From contig CALEDQ010000008.1 of the NCBI GenBank assembly GCA_937949615.1, forward strand, positions 558,001 to 622,000: DNA of 64,000 bases. The letters run 5' to 3'. Positions 1 to 9,011 of this stretch are shown here, piece by piece (within the stretch, counting starts at the first letter, position 1; each line of letters starts with the position of its first letter). Below the pieces are notes generated by a model that worked only from the letters and a program-made list of their open reading frames with translations, was not told the origin of the DNA and did no database searches. This stretch comes from an uncultured bacterium. Lineage in GTDB: Bacteria; Muiribacteriota; Ozemobacteria; Ozemobacterales; Ozemobacteraceae. A program made the position numbers and the translations under genes.

Positions 1-1
1 T

Positions 2-457
2 ATTTATCTGGTACAGCACGGGCAGGCAGTCTCGGAAGAAAATGATCCACAAAGACCTCTCGCGGCCATCGGCATTAAAGAAACTTCACATATCGCAAGC
101 GTTGCCGAGTATTACATGGTGCCGGTCGAGCTGATTATTCACAGCGAAAAGCTGAGAGCCCGGCAGACGGCTGAAATTTTCGCCAACAAGCTCAAGCCGG
201 TGCACGGGCTGCAGCAGTCGCCAGACATGGCGCCAGACAGCGATATCATGCCGATCGTCGAGAAAATCAGAAACAGCGAAAACCTGATGTTGATCGGGCA
301 TCTGCCATTTCTTCAGAAACTTCTTTCATTCCTTCTGACCGGCAGCAGCGATTATCAGATGATGAAATTCCAGTATTCCGGTATTATCTGCCTTGAAAAA
401 GACGGCAAATCAGACAGATGGCAGATTAAATGGACCCTTTCAAGACATATAAGCTGA
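2..457 (+). CDS. SixA-like phosphohistidine phosphatase (5' end cut by window edge)
   Basis: This is a histidine-phosphatase superfamily protein of the short SixA type, expected to remove phosphate from phosphohistidine in signalling or PTS-like proteins in the cytoplasm. The frame is open from the first bases of the window, so the true start lies outside it. Just after the edge is LVQHGQA, the position of the superfamily RHG box, with Gln in place of Arg, followed by RPL; later come the SEKLRARQTA segment and the second catalytic His in LIGHLPFL. About 151 residues are visible, close to the usual SixA length, so only a few residues are missing. QHG variants occur in some SixA-like proteins, so loss of activity should not be assumed. 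The next gene begins 57 bases downstream. Confidence 0.75.
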   Translation: MYLVQHGQAVSEENDPQRPLAAIGIKETSHIASVAEYYMVPVELIIHSEKLRARQTAEIFANKLKPVHGLQQSPDMAPDSDIMPIVEKIRNSENLMLIGHLPFLQKLLSFLLTGSSDYQMMKFQYSGIICLEKDGKSDRWQIKWTLSRHIS

Positions 458-514
458 GCCTGAGCAGCAATTATTGTCCGTAAACCTTCAACGAAACTTT
501 TACAGGAGTCAGAA

Positions 515-1246
515 ATGCACACAGAATATCATTCATGGCACAGTCACAGCATCGGTCACGAAATGCGCCTCAAAGTCTACGGGCACTATGGTCGGCCGCT
601 GCTGGTTTTTCCCTGCGCCGGCGGCACTTTTCATGAATTCGAAGACTTTGGCATGCTCGACATCGTGCGTGAGCATGTTGAGCAGGGCCGCCTGAAGGTT
701 TTCTGTGTCGACAGTATCGACAACGAAGCGATTCTGCGCAAAGACGGCCACATGGGCGATAACGTCTACCGCCACGAAGCTTATGACGGTTATATCGTCA
801 ACGAAGTCGCACCCTTTATCCGCAATCATTGCCAGAGCAACTGTAAAATCGCGCTGACCGGCAACAGCATGGGTGCCTATCATTCGGTTAATTTTCTGCT
901 CAGACACCCTGATGTTTTCGATGCCTGCATAGCTCTTGCCGGCATTTACTCGCTCAGACAGGTCGTTGGCGATTATTTCGACCAGAACGTCTATTTCAAT
1001 TCACCGGTCGATTATCTGCCGAATCTCAACGACCCGTGGTTTCTCGATCAGCTCAGACAGGCACGCATTATTGTCTGCACCGGCCAGGGCGCCTGGGAAT
1101 ATCCAGAAGATACGATCCGGCTCAAGCAGTTGTTCGAGGAAAAGGGCATTCCGGCATGGGTAGATCTCTGGGGGCACGATGTCAACCATGACTGGCCCTG
1201 GTGGAAAATCATGCTGCCGCATTTCCTGCCACACATTCTCTGGTGA
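515..1246 (+). CDS. Alpha/beta-hydrolase esterase
   Basis: A 243-residue cytoplasmic protein of the alpha/beta-hydrolase fold, resembling the small esterase group annotated as esterase/lipase superfamily (COG4947). The nucleophile elbow is GNSMGAYH with Ser118; the likely catalytic histidine is His221 or His225 in the GHDVNHDWPWW segment near the C terminus. No signal peptide is present. The ATG start is preceded by CAGGAG with a six-base spacer. The stop codon overlaps a possible GTG start of the following methyltransferase gene (GTGA), which suggests translational coupling. Substrate cannot be deduced from the sequence. Confidence 0.8.
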   Translation: MHTEYHSWHSHSIGHEMRLKVYGHYGRPLLVFPCAGGTFHEFEDFGMLDIVREHVEQGRLKVFCVDSIDNEAILRKDGHMGDNVYRHEAYDGYIVNEVAPFIRNHCQSNCKIALTGNSMGAYHSVNFLLRHPDVFDACIALAGIYSLRQVVGDYFDQNVYFNSPVDYLPNLNDPWFLDQLRQARIIVCTGQGAWEYPEDTIRLKQLFEEKGIPAWVDLWGHDVNHDWPWWKIMLPHFLPHILW

Positions 1247-2064
1247 GCGATAAAGAGAGGCGCCAGTTGCCACCGGTAAAAAAGAAAACTGATCCAGCAG
1301 TGCTCAGGCAACCAGATTATGGTGTCTATGCACGATTTTACGATCATTTCGAGCTTGACGGGCGTAGTGAATCGAAAGAACTCAACGTTTTTCTCGATGA
1401 GCTTTTCAGCCTGAACGGTGTCAAAACGGTCGTCGATTTTGCATGCGGCACCGGGGCTCAGTGCATCGGTCTGGCGAAAGCCGGGTATCAGGTTACCGCC
1501 TGTGATCTGAACCCTGAAATGCTGAAAATTGCAAAAATCAAAGCCCGCAAAACACCGGTCAAGTTCATGGCCGGCGACATGCGCGACTGTAATCCGGGCT
1601 GTTTCGATGCGGCAATCTGCATATTCAATGCCATAGGGCATCTTTCTAAGGCCGACTGCCGTCTGTTTTTCGCCAACGCCCTGCAACATCTCAATCCTGG
1701 CGGGCTTCTCGTCATTGACATTCTTAATTTCAAGGCGATGGCCGCCGGCATTTTTCGTGATTACAAATATATGAGCCGTGAAGCCATCATCGACGGCATG
1801 CTGGTGCATCACGTCAGAAACTGCTCGCTGAGCCGAAAGACGGCACAAATTACTGTCAAATCTGTCACGCGCTGGCAGGATGGCTTCAACCCGCCCCAGG
1901 AACTGCACGAAGACTGGCAGATGCAGATTTATGATGATGAAGAACTCCTCGCCATGCTTAAAGACGCCGGATTTGCCGACATTCAACTGTTTGGCCCGAC
2001 CGGCAGCGATTTCTCTTCAGACACTTCAGACAGCATTCTGGCAATCTGCCAGAAAAGCAGATAG
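1243..2064 (+). CDS. Class I SAM-dependent methyltransferase
   Basis: A Rossmann-fold methyltransferase of about 273 residues. Motif I is VVDFACGTGAQC and is followed by an acidic strand end (ACDLNPEML); the remainder matches the general Methyltransf_25 layout (MAGDMRD, then AICIFNAIGHL). Substrate unknown. Three starts are possible. GTG at 1243 overlaps the upstream stop (GTGA). TTG at 1267 has a better ribosome site, GAGAGG at 1255-1260. GTG at 1201 would overlap the esterase by 46 bases. I chose 1243 for the coupling but 1267 is almost as likely. Followed after 15 bases by the ppiC-like gene, so esterase, methyltransferase and isomerase probably form one transcript. Confidence 0.78.
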   Translation: MSDKERRQLPPVKKKTDPAVLRQPDYGVYARFYDHFELDGRSESKELNVFLDELFSLNGVKTVVDFACGTGAQCIGLAKAGYQVTACDLNPEMLKIAKIKARKTPVKFMAGDMRDCNPGCFDAAICIFNAIGHLSKADCRLFFANALQHLNPGGLLVIDILNFKAMAAGIFRDYKYMSREAIIDGMLVHHVRNCSLSRKTAQITVKSVTRWQDGFNPPQELHEDWQMQIYDDEELLAMLKDAGFADIQLFGPTGSDFSSDTSDSILAICQKSR

Positions 2065-2079
2065 AAAGGAACACAACAC

Positions 2080-2358
2080 ATGACAAAAGCACGCGCACGC
2101 CATATTCTCGTCGAAACCCGAAAAGAATGCCTCGAACTGCTCGAACGCATCAATAATGGCGAAGATTTCGCCGTACTTGCCGGCAAACATTCAAAATGCC
2201 CATCAGGCAAAAAAGGCGGGGATCTCGGCGAATTTTCACCGGGCATGATGGTAAAGGAATTTGACAAAGTAGTTTTTTCAGGTAAGATTGGCGATGTATA
2301 TGGGCCGGTCCAAACTCAATTTGGCTTTCACCTTATAGAAATCATCAGCCGGAGTTGA
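2080..2358 (+). CDS. ppiC: Parvulin-type peptidyl-prolyl isomerase (PpiC-like)
   Basis: A 92-residue stand-alone parvulin domain without signal peptide, the same size as E. coli PpiC (93). It begins KARARHILVET, a typical parvulin opening, continues with the CPSGKKGGDLGEF loop and ends with GPVQTQFGFHLIEI, the conserved last strand with the active-site His. It should isomerise peptidyl-proline bonds in the cytoplasm. GAAAGGA lies about ten bases ahead of the ATG. Last gene of the esterase-methyltransferase cluster; the metallo-hydrolase gene follows after 34 bases. Confidence 0.9.
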   Translation: MTKARARHILVETRKECLELLERINNGEDFAVLAGKHSKCPSGKKGGDLGEFSPGMMVKEFDKVVFSGKIGDVYGPVQTQFGFHLIEIISRS

Positions 2359-2392
2359 CCCGATCCCCTGAAAAGAACTTCGAGGAAAGCAC

Positions 2393-3238
2393 ATGAATAT
2401 AACCGTATGGGGCTGCAGAGGAACTTTACCGACGCCGGGGCCGAACTCTCTCAAATACGGCGGGCACACCACCTGCCTGGAGATACGCAACAAGACAGGG
2501 TTTCCCACCATCATCGATGCGGGTTCCGGCCTGCGCAACCTCGGTAAAAAGCTTCTGCAGGAGAATGGCAGCAACGAACTCTGCCTGATGCTTACCCATT
2601 CACACTGGGATCATCTCATGGGCTTTCCATTCTTTCTTCCAGCTTATTTCAGCCGGTTCAAGATCAATGTCTGCGGCATTCAGTCAGCGCGCAATTACAT
2701 GTGCCAGGCACTGGCGCGGCAGCTTGAGGCACCGTATTTTCCGGTCGATTTCGAACAGCTGAAAGCACAGTTCAATTTTGGCTGCAGCGGCCCCGGGTGT
2801 GGTTCATGCATGCACATGAAGGTCGAGACCATTCAGCTCAGTCACCCGAACGGCGGTTTTGGTTTCAAATTCACCGAAGACGGGAAACAGTTTGTTTTTC
2901 TCACCGACAATGAGCTTGGGCATCGCCACCCCGGCGGGCTTCTTCCCTATGAATATGGCGACTTCGCCAAAGGCGCTGATCTGCTGTTTCACGACGCGCA
3001 ATACACAGACGCCGAGTATGAAAAAACAAAAACCTGGGGGCATTCGACCTATAACCAGGTTTTGAAACTGGCCATGGATGCCAAAGTGAAGCGTCTCGGG
3101 CTGTTTCATCACGACCCCGACCGAACTGACGCCGAACTCGATCAGATAGTAGCCGAACTGCGGCAAAAAGTCGCGGCAGCCGGCAGCAACCTTGATATTT
3201 TTGCTGTTTTCGAGGGTATGCAGATAGAACTGGAGTAG
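2393..3238 (+). CDS. Metallo-beta-lactamase-fold hydrolase with a cysteine-rich insertion
   Basis: A 281-residue protein of the MBL fold (Lactamase_B_2/PhnP-like group). The metal-binding signature THSHWDHLMGFPFF (HxHxDH) is present, with a later His in QLSHPNGG, an Asp in FLTDNELGH and a final His region near LGLFHHDPDRTDAEL. The opening MNITVWGCRGTLPTPGPNS is typical of the phosphodiesterase-like branch. A loop at residues 131-139 has three cysteines (C131, C136, C139), which could bind an extra metal or be redox-active. Cytoplasmic; substrate unknown. It lies six bases ahead of the glycogen debranching gene. Confidence 0.82.
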   Translation: MNITVWGCRGTLPTPGPNSLKYGGHTTCLEIRNKTGFPTIIDAGSGLRNLGKKLLQENGSNELCLMLTHSHWDHLMGFPFFLPAYFSRFKINVCGIQSARNYMCQALARQLEAPYFPVDFEQLKAQFNFGCSGPGCGSCMHMKVETIQLSHPNGGFGFKFTEDGKQFVFLTDNELGHRHPGGLLPYEYGDFAKGADLLFHDAQYTDAEYEKTKTWGHSTYNQVLKLAMDAKVKRLGLFHHDPDRTDAELDQIVAELRQKVAAAGSNLDIFAVFEGMQIELE

Positions 3239-3244
3239 CAGAGT

Positions 3245-5362
3245 ATGCACGTAAAGCCCGGGAACCCCTACCCTCTGGGAGCGAACTGGGATGGAAAGGG
3301 CGTCAATTTTGCCCTTTTTTCTGAAAATGCCGAAGGTGTCGAGCTTTGTCTTTTCGATCAGGAACGCAACGAAACCCGCATAGCGTTGCGACATCGCACT
3401 GCTTTTGTCTGGCACATCTACATTGAAGGTCTGCAACCGGGTCAGCGCTATGCTTACCGGGTGCATGGCCAGTATAAACCAGAAGCCGGACTGCGTTTCA
3501 ATCCACGCGTTCTACTTATGGATCCTTACGCCAAAGCTCTCGATGGCACTGAAAACCATGAGGCCGGTCTGTTTGCCTACAATATCTTCAGTTCAAAAAA
3601 AGATCTCGAAATCAGCACTGAATATGCTTCTGGCACCCCACTCGGCATTGTCATCGAGAACGACTTTGAATGGAACGGCGACCGTCACCCGAAACTGCCG
3701 TTTCACCGAACGATTCTCTATGAAACGCACGTCAGAGGCATCAGCATGCTCCACCCTGATGTACCAGAAAAATTGCGCGGTACTTATGCCGGGCTCGCTT
3801 CTGAGCCGATCATCGATCATCTCAAGCAGCTCGGGGTTACGACAATCGAACTGCTGCCGGTGCATCAGCATATCGACGACCCGTTTCTTTATGAAAAGGG
3901 GCTGAAAAACTACTGGGGCTACAGCACTCTTTCATTTTTCGCCCCGGAAATCCGCTACAGTTCAGACAAATCACCAGGCGGCGCAGTGCGCGAATTCAAA
4001 CAGATGGTGAAAAAGCTGCACCGGGCTGGCCTCGAGGTAATCATTGACGTTGTCTACAATCACACCTGTGAAGGCAACCACAATGGCCCGACCATGAGTT
4101 ACAAAGGCATCGACAATCCGACTTACTACCGCCTGGCCCGCGACAACAAAAGGTTATACAAAGATTACACCGGCACCGGCAACACCATCAACGTCGTGAG
4201 CCCGCAAACACTTCAGTTGATCATGGACTCACTGCGCTACTGGGTAACTGAAATGCACGTAGACGGTTTCAGATTCGACCTCTGTTCGACTCTTGCACGC
4301 GAAATGCATTACTGGAATCAGCTTTCGAGCTTCTTCACCATTATCCACCAGGATCCGGTCATCAGTCAGGTCAAGCTGATCGCTGAACCCTGGGATGTCG
4401 GGGAAGGCGGTTATCAGGTCGGTAATTTTCCGGTGCTCTGGGCCGAATGGAACGCCAAATATCGCGATGTAATCCGCTCTTTCTGGAAAGGCGACGGCGG
4501 CTTTGCCGGCGAGGTAGGCTACCGGCTCACCGGCAGCAGCGATTTGTATGAAAATGATGGCCGCAGACCGTATATGAGCGTCAACTTCATTACCGCCCAC
4601 GATGGCTTTACGCTGCGCGACATGGTCTCTTACAACGAGAAGCATAATCACAACAACCTTGAAAACAACCGCGACGGGCATGACGACAATCGCTCATGGA
4701 ACCACGGGCACGAAGGCGAAAGCAGCGACACATTCATCAGACGTCTGCGCAACCAGCAGATGCGCAACATGCTGGCAACCCTGCTGTTTTCACAGGGGAC
4801 ACCGATGCTGTGCGGCGGTGATGAGATCAGGCGCACGCAGCGCGGTAACAATAACGCATACTGTCAGGATAACGAAATCAGCTGGTATAACTGGAATCTC
4901 GACGACGAAAGCCGGCAGATGTTCGATTTTGCCTGCCGGATCATTAAAATCAGGCGGGAGCATCCGGCCCTGCATCGCACCAAGTTCTTTCAAGGGCGCA
5001 TGATCAGGGGTAGCAATGTGCGCGACATTATCTGGTTCAGGCCTGATGGCGGCGAAATGGACGATGAAGACTGGGCAAGCCCGAACACCCGCGGTCTGAC
5101 GGTTTTTCTCTCTGGCACCGGTATCGATGATGTCGACGAGAACGGTATTCCGATTCACGACGACAATCTGCTGCTGATGCTCAACGCTTCGGTGCGTGAT
5201 TTCGACTATTTTCTGCCACGTTTCGAAGCCCACTGGGAGCTGCTCATCGATACAGCTAACCCGGAAGCGAAAGAAGAGGCTGTTTCGGGTCACAAGACTC
5301 TGATGCGCGCCAGGTCTCTGAAGCTTTTCCGCTGTTGCAAGAAGGTTGATCCGCGCCCATAA
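3245..5362 (+). CDS. glgX: Glycogen debranching enzyme (GlgX/TreX type)
   Basis: A 705-residue GH13 isoamylase-type enzyme that hydrolyses alpha-1,6 branches of glycogen or limit dextrin in the cytoplasm. The N-terminal CBM48 region contains GANWDGKGVNFALFSENA. In the barrel, IIDVVYNHTCEGN is conserved region I, DGFRFDL carries the nucleophile Asp345, IAEPWDVGEGGYQVG the acid/base Glu381 and NFITAHDGFTL the transition-state Asp453. The length suits GlgX (about 650-720). ATG at 3245 lies close after the metallo-hydrolase gene. No other glycogen genes are in the window, so the glg genes are not clustered here. Confidence 0.93.
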   Translation: MHVKPGNPYPLGANWDGKGVNFALFSENAEGVELCLFDQERNETRIALRHRTAFVWHIYIEGLQPGQRYAYRVHGQYKPEAGLRFNPRVLLMDPYAKALDGTENHEAGLFAYNIFSSKKDLEISTEYASGTPLGIVIENDFEWNGDRHPKLPFHRTILYETHVRGISMLHPDVPEKLRGTYAGLASEPIIDHLKQLGVTTIELLPVHQHIDDPFLYEKGLKNYWGYSTLSFFAPEIRYSSDKSPGGAVREFKQMVKKLHRAGLEVIIDVVYNHTCEGNHNGPTMSYKGIDNPTYYRLARDNKRLYKDYTGTGNTINVVSPQTLQLIMDSLRYWVTEMHVDGFRFDLCSTLAREMHYWNQLSSFFTIIHQDPVISQVKLIAEPWDVGEGGYQVGNFPVLWAEWNAKYRDVIRSFWKGDGGFAGEVGYRLTGSSDLYENDGRRPYMSVNFITAHDGFTLRDMVSYNEKHNHNNLENNRDGHDDNRSWNHGHEGESSDTFIRRLRNQQMRNMLATLLFSQGTPMLCGGDEIRRTQRGNNNAYCQDNEISWYNWNLDDESRQMFDFACRIIKIRREHPALHRTKFFQGRMIRGSNVRDIIWFRPDGGEMDDEDWASPNTRGLTVFLSGTGIDDVDENGIPIHDDNLLLMLNASVRDFDYFLPRFEAHWELLIDTANPEAKEEAVSGHKTLMRARSLKLFRCCKKVDPRP

Positions 5363-5382
5363 GACAGTAATTATCGGGAAAT

Positions 5383-5411
5383 TTGCCGCGAATGGGGTTT
5401 TAAGTTACAAT
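5383..5411 (+). promoter_or_regulatory. Sigma-70-like promoter for the secreted PLD gene
   Basis: TTGCCG at 5383-5388, a 17-base spacer, and TACAAT at 5406-5411. It sits in the 96-base gap after glgX and about 50 bases before the TTG start of the next gene. Confidence 0.5.
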
Positions 5412-5458
5412 ATTCAGGCTGTGACTCTGCATTTTATTTTCTTTCTACGGAGGCAAGC

Positions 5459-7063
5459 TTGAAAAAACTTTTCATTTCTTTTGCGGCAACAGCCGGACTT
5501 TTCTTTAGCGGGCTAAGTGTCGCCAGTGCCGATGATGTAAATGTTTATTACGGCCCACGCGGCGGTTTCAGTAAAATCAACAATTCGCGGGTTCTGCATT
5601 TCAGCGACAAAAGCACCAGGCCGGCAACTCTTGCCAACGCCCTGGTTCACTTTATCGATGGCCTTGAGACAGGCAGCACTGCAAAAATCTGCATGTATTC
5701 GATGAGTGATTACAATACTCTCGACGAAATGATCAAGGCGGCGGCAACGAAGGGCATCAAGTTTCAACTGCTGCTCGACGGGGTTTCGACCTGGGCTCAG
5801 GCCAGCCGTGACCGTATCGTAAAAAAGGTTCAGGAAGCTGCAGATAAGGCAAAAGCAGAGAACCGGCCTTTTGATTTCAAGATTGCCGCTGTGACCACGG
5901 CTGCCATGAAGCGCAATGGCCGCGAATCAAAGCTTGAAGACGGCACCCTGATCTACGGCACCATGCACGAAAAATTCGGCGTTTTCTATGCGCCCGGCAA
6001 CCCGGTGCCGCACAGCTGTTTCAACGGCAGCGCCAATATTTCGCCGACTTCCGATCAGATTTATGCCGAAAATCGCGTGTTTTTCAATGACCAGCCGGCG
6101 GTAGCACGGCAACTGGCTGAAGAATTCGCAAGACTCTGGAATGAATATTCAGAAATGCTGTTCGGTGAATGGATTCCGGAAAAATACATCGAAACCAGCC
6201 ATGTGCCAGGTTATGTCAAACTGGTATTCAATTCAGAACCGGCTGACGAACTTGAGCTGACGCGCATCGACAACGAGCTTCTCAACCTGATCCGCCGGGT
6301 CGATGCCTCAGGCAGTCTCGATCTTGCCATGTTCAGTCTGACGCGCGTCGAGCTGGCCGAAGCCATTCTCAAAGCCGCCGAACGCAATCCGGAAGCAAAA
6401 TTCAGACTGCTTCTCGACCACGCCCAGCTCGATGATACTGACCCGATCGAAAGCAAGCAGGGTCCATGGCTCGAAAAGAAAGCTGCCGAACTTGGCCTTA
6501 AAAATGTTCAGGTGCGTTATCGCTTCAGAATCAATGCTTATGGCCTTGATCAGGAAACGAAAAAGCCGGCACTGCTGAGTTATCTGAGTCTGTTTCTGCA
6601 TCACAAAAATGTAACTGTCAACGGCCGCGAAATGGCAATCGGCAGTTACAACTGGTCAAATTCAGCCGAGTATCTCAACTTTGAGAATGTGATGATCTTC
6701 AATGGTCACTATCAGCACCATCAGAAGCTCATCGACAGCTTCAAAGCCGAATTCGATGTGCTCTGGAATTCAAGAATGCCATCAGGCCCGGTCAAAGCTC
6801 CAAGAAAAGGTGTTGCACAGACGGTTACACTCGCTGAAGGAAAAGCGCTGCATGCAAAACTGCTGAAAACCCTTGAAAAAGAAGAAAACTGCAAAGTGCT
6901 TGCCACGCTCGACCGTGAAGCCCACAAACCTTTTGCCAAGATCGTAGAAGAAACCGGTCTCAGCGAAAAGCAGGTAAAAAAGGCGATAAAAGCCCTTTCA
7001 GAAGCCGGTTTCATCATCAACTGGACAAAAGATTCAGTCGAGGGTTACTCACAGGTCGACTAG
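5459..7063 (+). CDS. Secreted phospholipase D-like protein with a C-terminal winged-helix domain
   Basis: A 534-residue protein with a clear Sec signal peptide (about residues 1-24, ending VASA). Two phospholipase D motifs follow: MHEKFGVF with H170/K172 and NGSANIS, then LHHKNVTV with H382 and GSYNWSN. Residues 468-534 read as a winged helix-turn-helix of MarR/ArsR style: helices with AKIVEETGLSEKQVKKAI, then LSEAGFI. A DNA-binding-type fold behind an export signal is unexpected. The start is TTG with ACGGAGG at 5447-5453. Substrate may be phospholipid or nucleic acid. A second secreted PLD protein is at 16139. The transketolase gene begins nine bases after the stop. Confidence 0.82.
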   Translation: MKKLFISFAATAGLFFSGLSVASADDVNVYYGPRGGFSKINNSRVLHFSDKSTRPATLANALVHFIDGLETGSTAKICMYSMSDYNTLDEMIKAAATKGIKFQLLLDGVSTWAQASRDRIVKKVQEAADKAKAENRPFDFKIAAVTTAAMKRNGRESKLEDGTLIYGTMHEKFGVFYAPGNPVPHSCFNGSANISPTSDQIYAENRVFFNDQPAVARQLAEEFARLWNEYSEMLFGEWIPEKYIETSHVPGYVKLVFNSEPADELELTRIDNELLNLIRRVDASGSLDLAMFSLTRVELAEAILKAAERNPEAKFRLLLDHAQLDDTDPIESKQGPWLEKKAAELGLKNVQVRYRFRINAYGLDQETKKPALLSYLSLFLHHKNVTVNGREMAIGSYNWSNSAEYLNFENVMIFNGHYQHHQKLIDSFKAEFDVLWNSRMPSGPVKAPRKGVAQTVTLAEGKALHAKLLKTLEKEENCKVLATLDREAHKPFAKIVEETGLSEKQVKKAIKALSEAGFIINWTKDSVEGYSQVD

Positions 7064-7072
7064 GAGCCAACA

Positions 7073-8995
7073 ATGGAACCATTTATCATCGGCAATGCCA
7101 TCATCGAAGGGCTGCCCAGGGCTACAGACGCTGATCTGCAGAAACTGGCGGCCGCCTATCGCATCAACTGTCTCGCCGGCCTGAAAAAGGCCAGCCACGG
7201 CTGGCTGGGTGCCTGTTTTTCGAGCATAGAGCTGCTGACCGCGATTTATCACCGCTATATCCGTGAGCCGCAGAAGCCTCTCTGCGACAGAGGCAGCATA
7301 CACCTTTCGAAAGGGCATGCGGCAATGGCGCAATATGCGGTATTGGCTGGCATGGGCTGTTTCAGCACCGACCGGCTCACTTCTTACAAACAACTGCATG
7401 GCCTGCCGGCGCATTGCGACCGGGCAGTGCCCGGCGTTGACTCAGACAGCGGGTCACTCGGGCAGGGTCTGTCGAAGGCGCTTGGCATCGCGGTGAGCAA
7501 CGCGGCAGCCGGGCATAAACACCCGGTATTCGCCATAATCGGTGATGGTGAAATGCAGGAAGGACAGCTTTTTGAAGCTTTTCTGACACTGCGCAAGCTG
7601 AACCCTGGCATGGTGGTTCCGATCATTGACCGCAATCATCTGCAATCAGACAGTCAGACTGCAGACATAAAAGATGCCGAAGACTGGGCCACGGTATTCC
7701 AGGGAATCGGGCTGCAGGTACACGAGATCGACGGGCATTCCATAAGCGAAATCTGCACCGCCATCGACCAGATTCTGCATGCCCCGCACCCCGGCGTCAT
7801 CATTGCCCGGACGGTCAAAGGTGGCGGATCGGCCGTCACCGGCATGCCCTACAATACCGCAAGGCGAGCCGGCAAATGGCACGGCGCCATTCCTGACGAC
7901 CGTGAATATCTGGCCATTGTCCAGGAGCAGACCGCCATCATCAATAACCCGACGGTCGATGCAGCCGTGAAAGCCTGGCAGGCCACACTGCCAGAGTCTT
8001 CTTTGCAGACGGATGCTGGCAAAACTACAACCGACAATGGTATTTCGACCGGCGAAGCCTTTGCCGACGATCTTCTTGCTCTTGCCGGCACTGACCAGCG
8101 CGTTTTCGTTCTCGACGCCGATCTTGAAAAATCATGCAAACTGACGAAGGTCGCGGCCGGATTTGCAAACCGGTTCATCGAAGTCGGCATCAGCGAGCAG
8201 GACATGTGTTCGCTGGCAGCTGGTCTTGGTCTCGCCGGCAACATAGCTGTCGTCAACACTTACGGGTCCTTTTTCAAGCGCAGTCTTGATCAGATATATG
8301 CCTGCATCACTGAAAAGGTGCCGGTGATCTTTGCCGCCCATTATTCAGGCGCCGACTATTATACCGATGGCAAGAGCCACCAGGCGATCAATGACCTGGG
8401 GCTGATGCTTGCCCTCAATGACCTCGACATCATCGAACCGGTCGATGCGACAAGCACGCGCATCCTGCTGCAGAAAACGCTCGAACGCCTGAAAAGTGAA
8501 ATCAGCGCCGGCAAGGGCTGCCGACCTGCCTATTTCAGACTGCACCGCACTCCCCTGCCAGAGTTTGCCGACCTGCCCTGTCATGACGGGTATCCAGGAA
8601 TTTTCAAGTCGGATGTGGTGGCCGGGCAACGCAATGTGCTGTTCACTTCAGGGCCGCACATGCTCAAAGCCGGGCTCGATGCAGCGGCGGTTCTTGCTGC
8701 CGATGGCATCTGCCTCGACGTTGTTGCCATCGGTCAGTTCTCTGATCCGCAGAAACACCTGAAGACGTTAACTGAGACCGCGCACCGGCTGTTCTCGCTC
8801 GAAGATCATCGCCGGGAAAGCGGCGTCGGCAGTTTTGTCGCCGCGCTCGGGTTTCGCAACCCGGTGCGCATTGGTGCCCGCAAATACTGCCAGTCGGCGC
8901 TGAAACTCGAAGAAATGCTGGCTGAGCATTGCATTACAGCTGCTGATGTGGTTAAAGTAGTTAAAAAAGTGCTCGGCTGCAGTCACGAAAAATAG
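7073..8995 (+). CDS. tkt: Transketolase
   Basis: A 640-residue single-chain transketolase, thiamine-diphosphate dependent, moving two-carbon units in the pentose phosphate pathway. The N-terminal half has HLSKGHAAM and the ThDP/metal motif GDGEMQEG (G157, D158, E160) ending with N188. The pyrimidine domain has FIEVGISEQDM with catalytic Glu375 and HYSGADYYTDGKSHQAIND. The C-terminal domain (about 510-640) completes the chain, so this is not one of the split two-gene versions. GGAG eight bases ahead of the ATG overlaps the preceding stop. It diverges somewhat from the classic E. coli type, so a specialised sugar substrate is possible. Confidence 0.88.
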   Translation: MEPFIIGNAIIEGLPRATDADLQKLAAAYRINCLAGLKKASHGWLGACFSSIELLTAIYHRYIREPQKPLCDRGSIHLSKGHAAMAQYAVLAGMGCFSTDRLTSYKQLHGLPAHCDRAVPGVDSDSGSLGQGLSKALGIAVSNAAAGHKHPVFAIIGDGEMQEGQLFEAFLTLRKLNPGMVVPIIDRNHLQSDSQTADIKDAEDWATVFQGIGLQVHEIDGHSISEICTAIDQILHAPHPGVIIARTVKGGGSAVTGMPYNTARRAGKWHGAIPDDREYLAIVQEQTAIINNPTVDAAVKAWQATLPESSLQTDAGKTTTDNGISTGEAFADDLLALAGTDQRVFVLDADLEKSCKLTKVAAGFANRFIEVGISEQDMCSLAAGLGLAGNIAVVNTYGSFFKRSLDQIYACITEKVPVIFAAHYSGADYYTDGKSHQAINDLGLMLALNDLDIIEPVDATSTRILLQKTLERLKSEISAGKGCRPAYFRLHRTPLPEFADLPCHDGYPGIFKSDVVAGQRNVLFTSGPHMLKAGLDAAAVLAADGICLDVVAIGQFSDPQKHLKTLTETAHRLFSLEDHRRESGVGSFVAALGFRNPVRIGARKYCQSALKLEEMLAEHCITAADVVKVVKKVLGCSHEK

Positions 8996-9011
8996 AACAA
9001 GGAGCAGAGAC

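Noticed and set aside
1048..1986. Minus-strand open frame of 312 codons
   Set aside because: It lies opposite the esterase and methyltransferase genes, both of which have clear motifs; its own translation has no recognisable domain.
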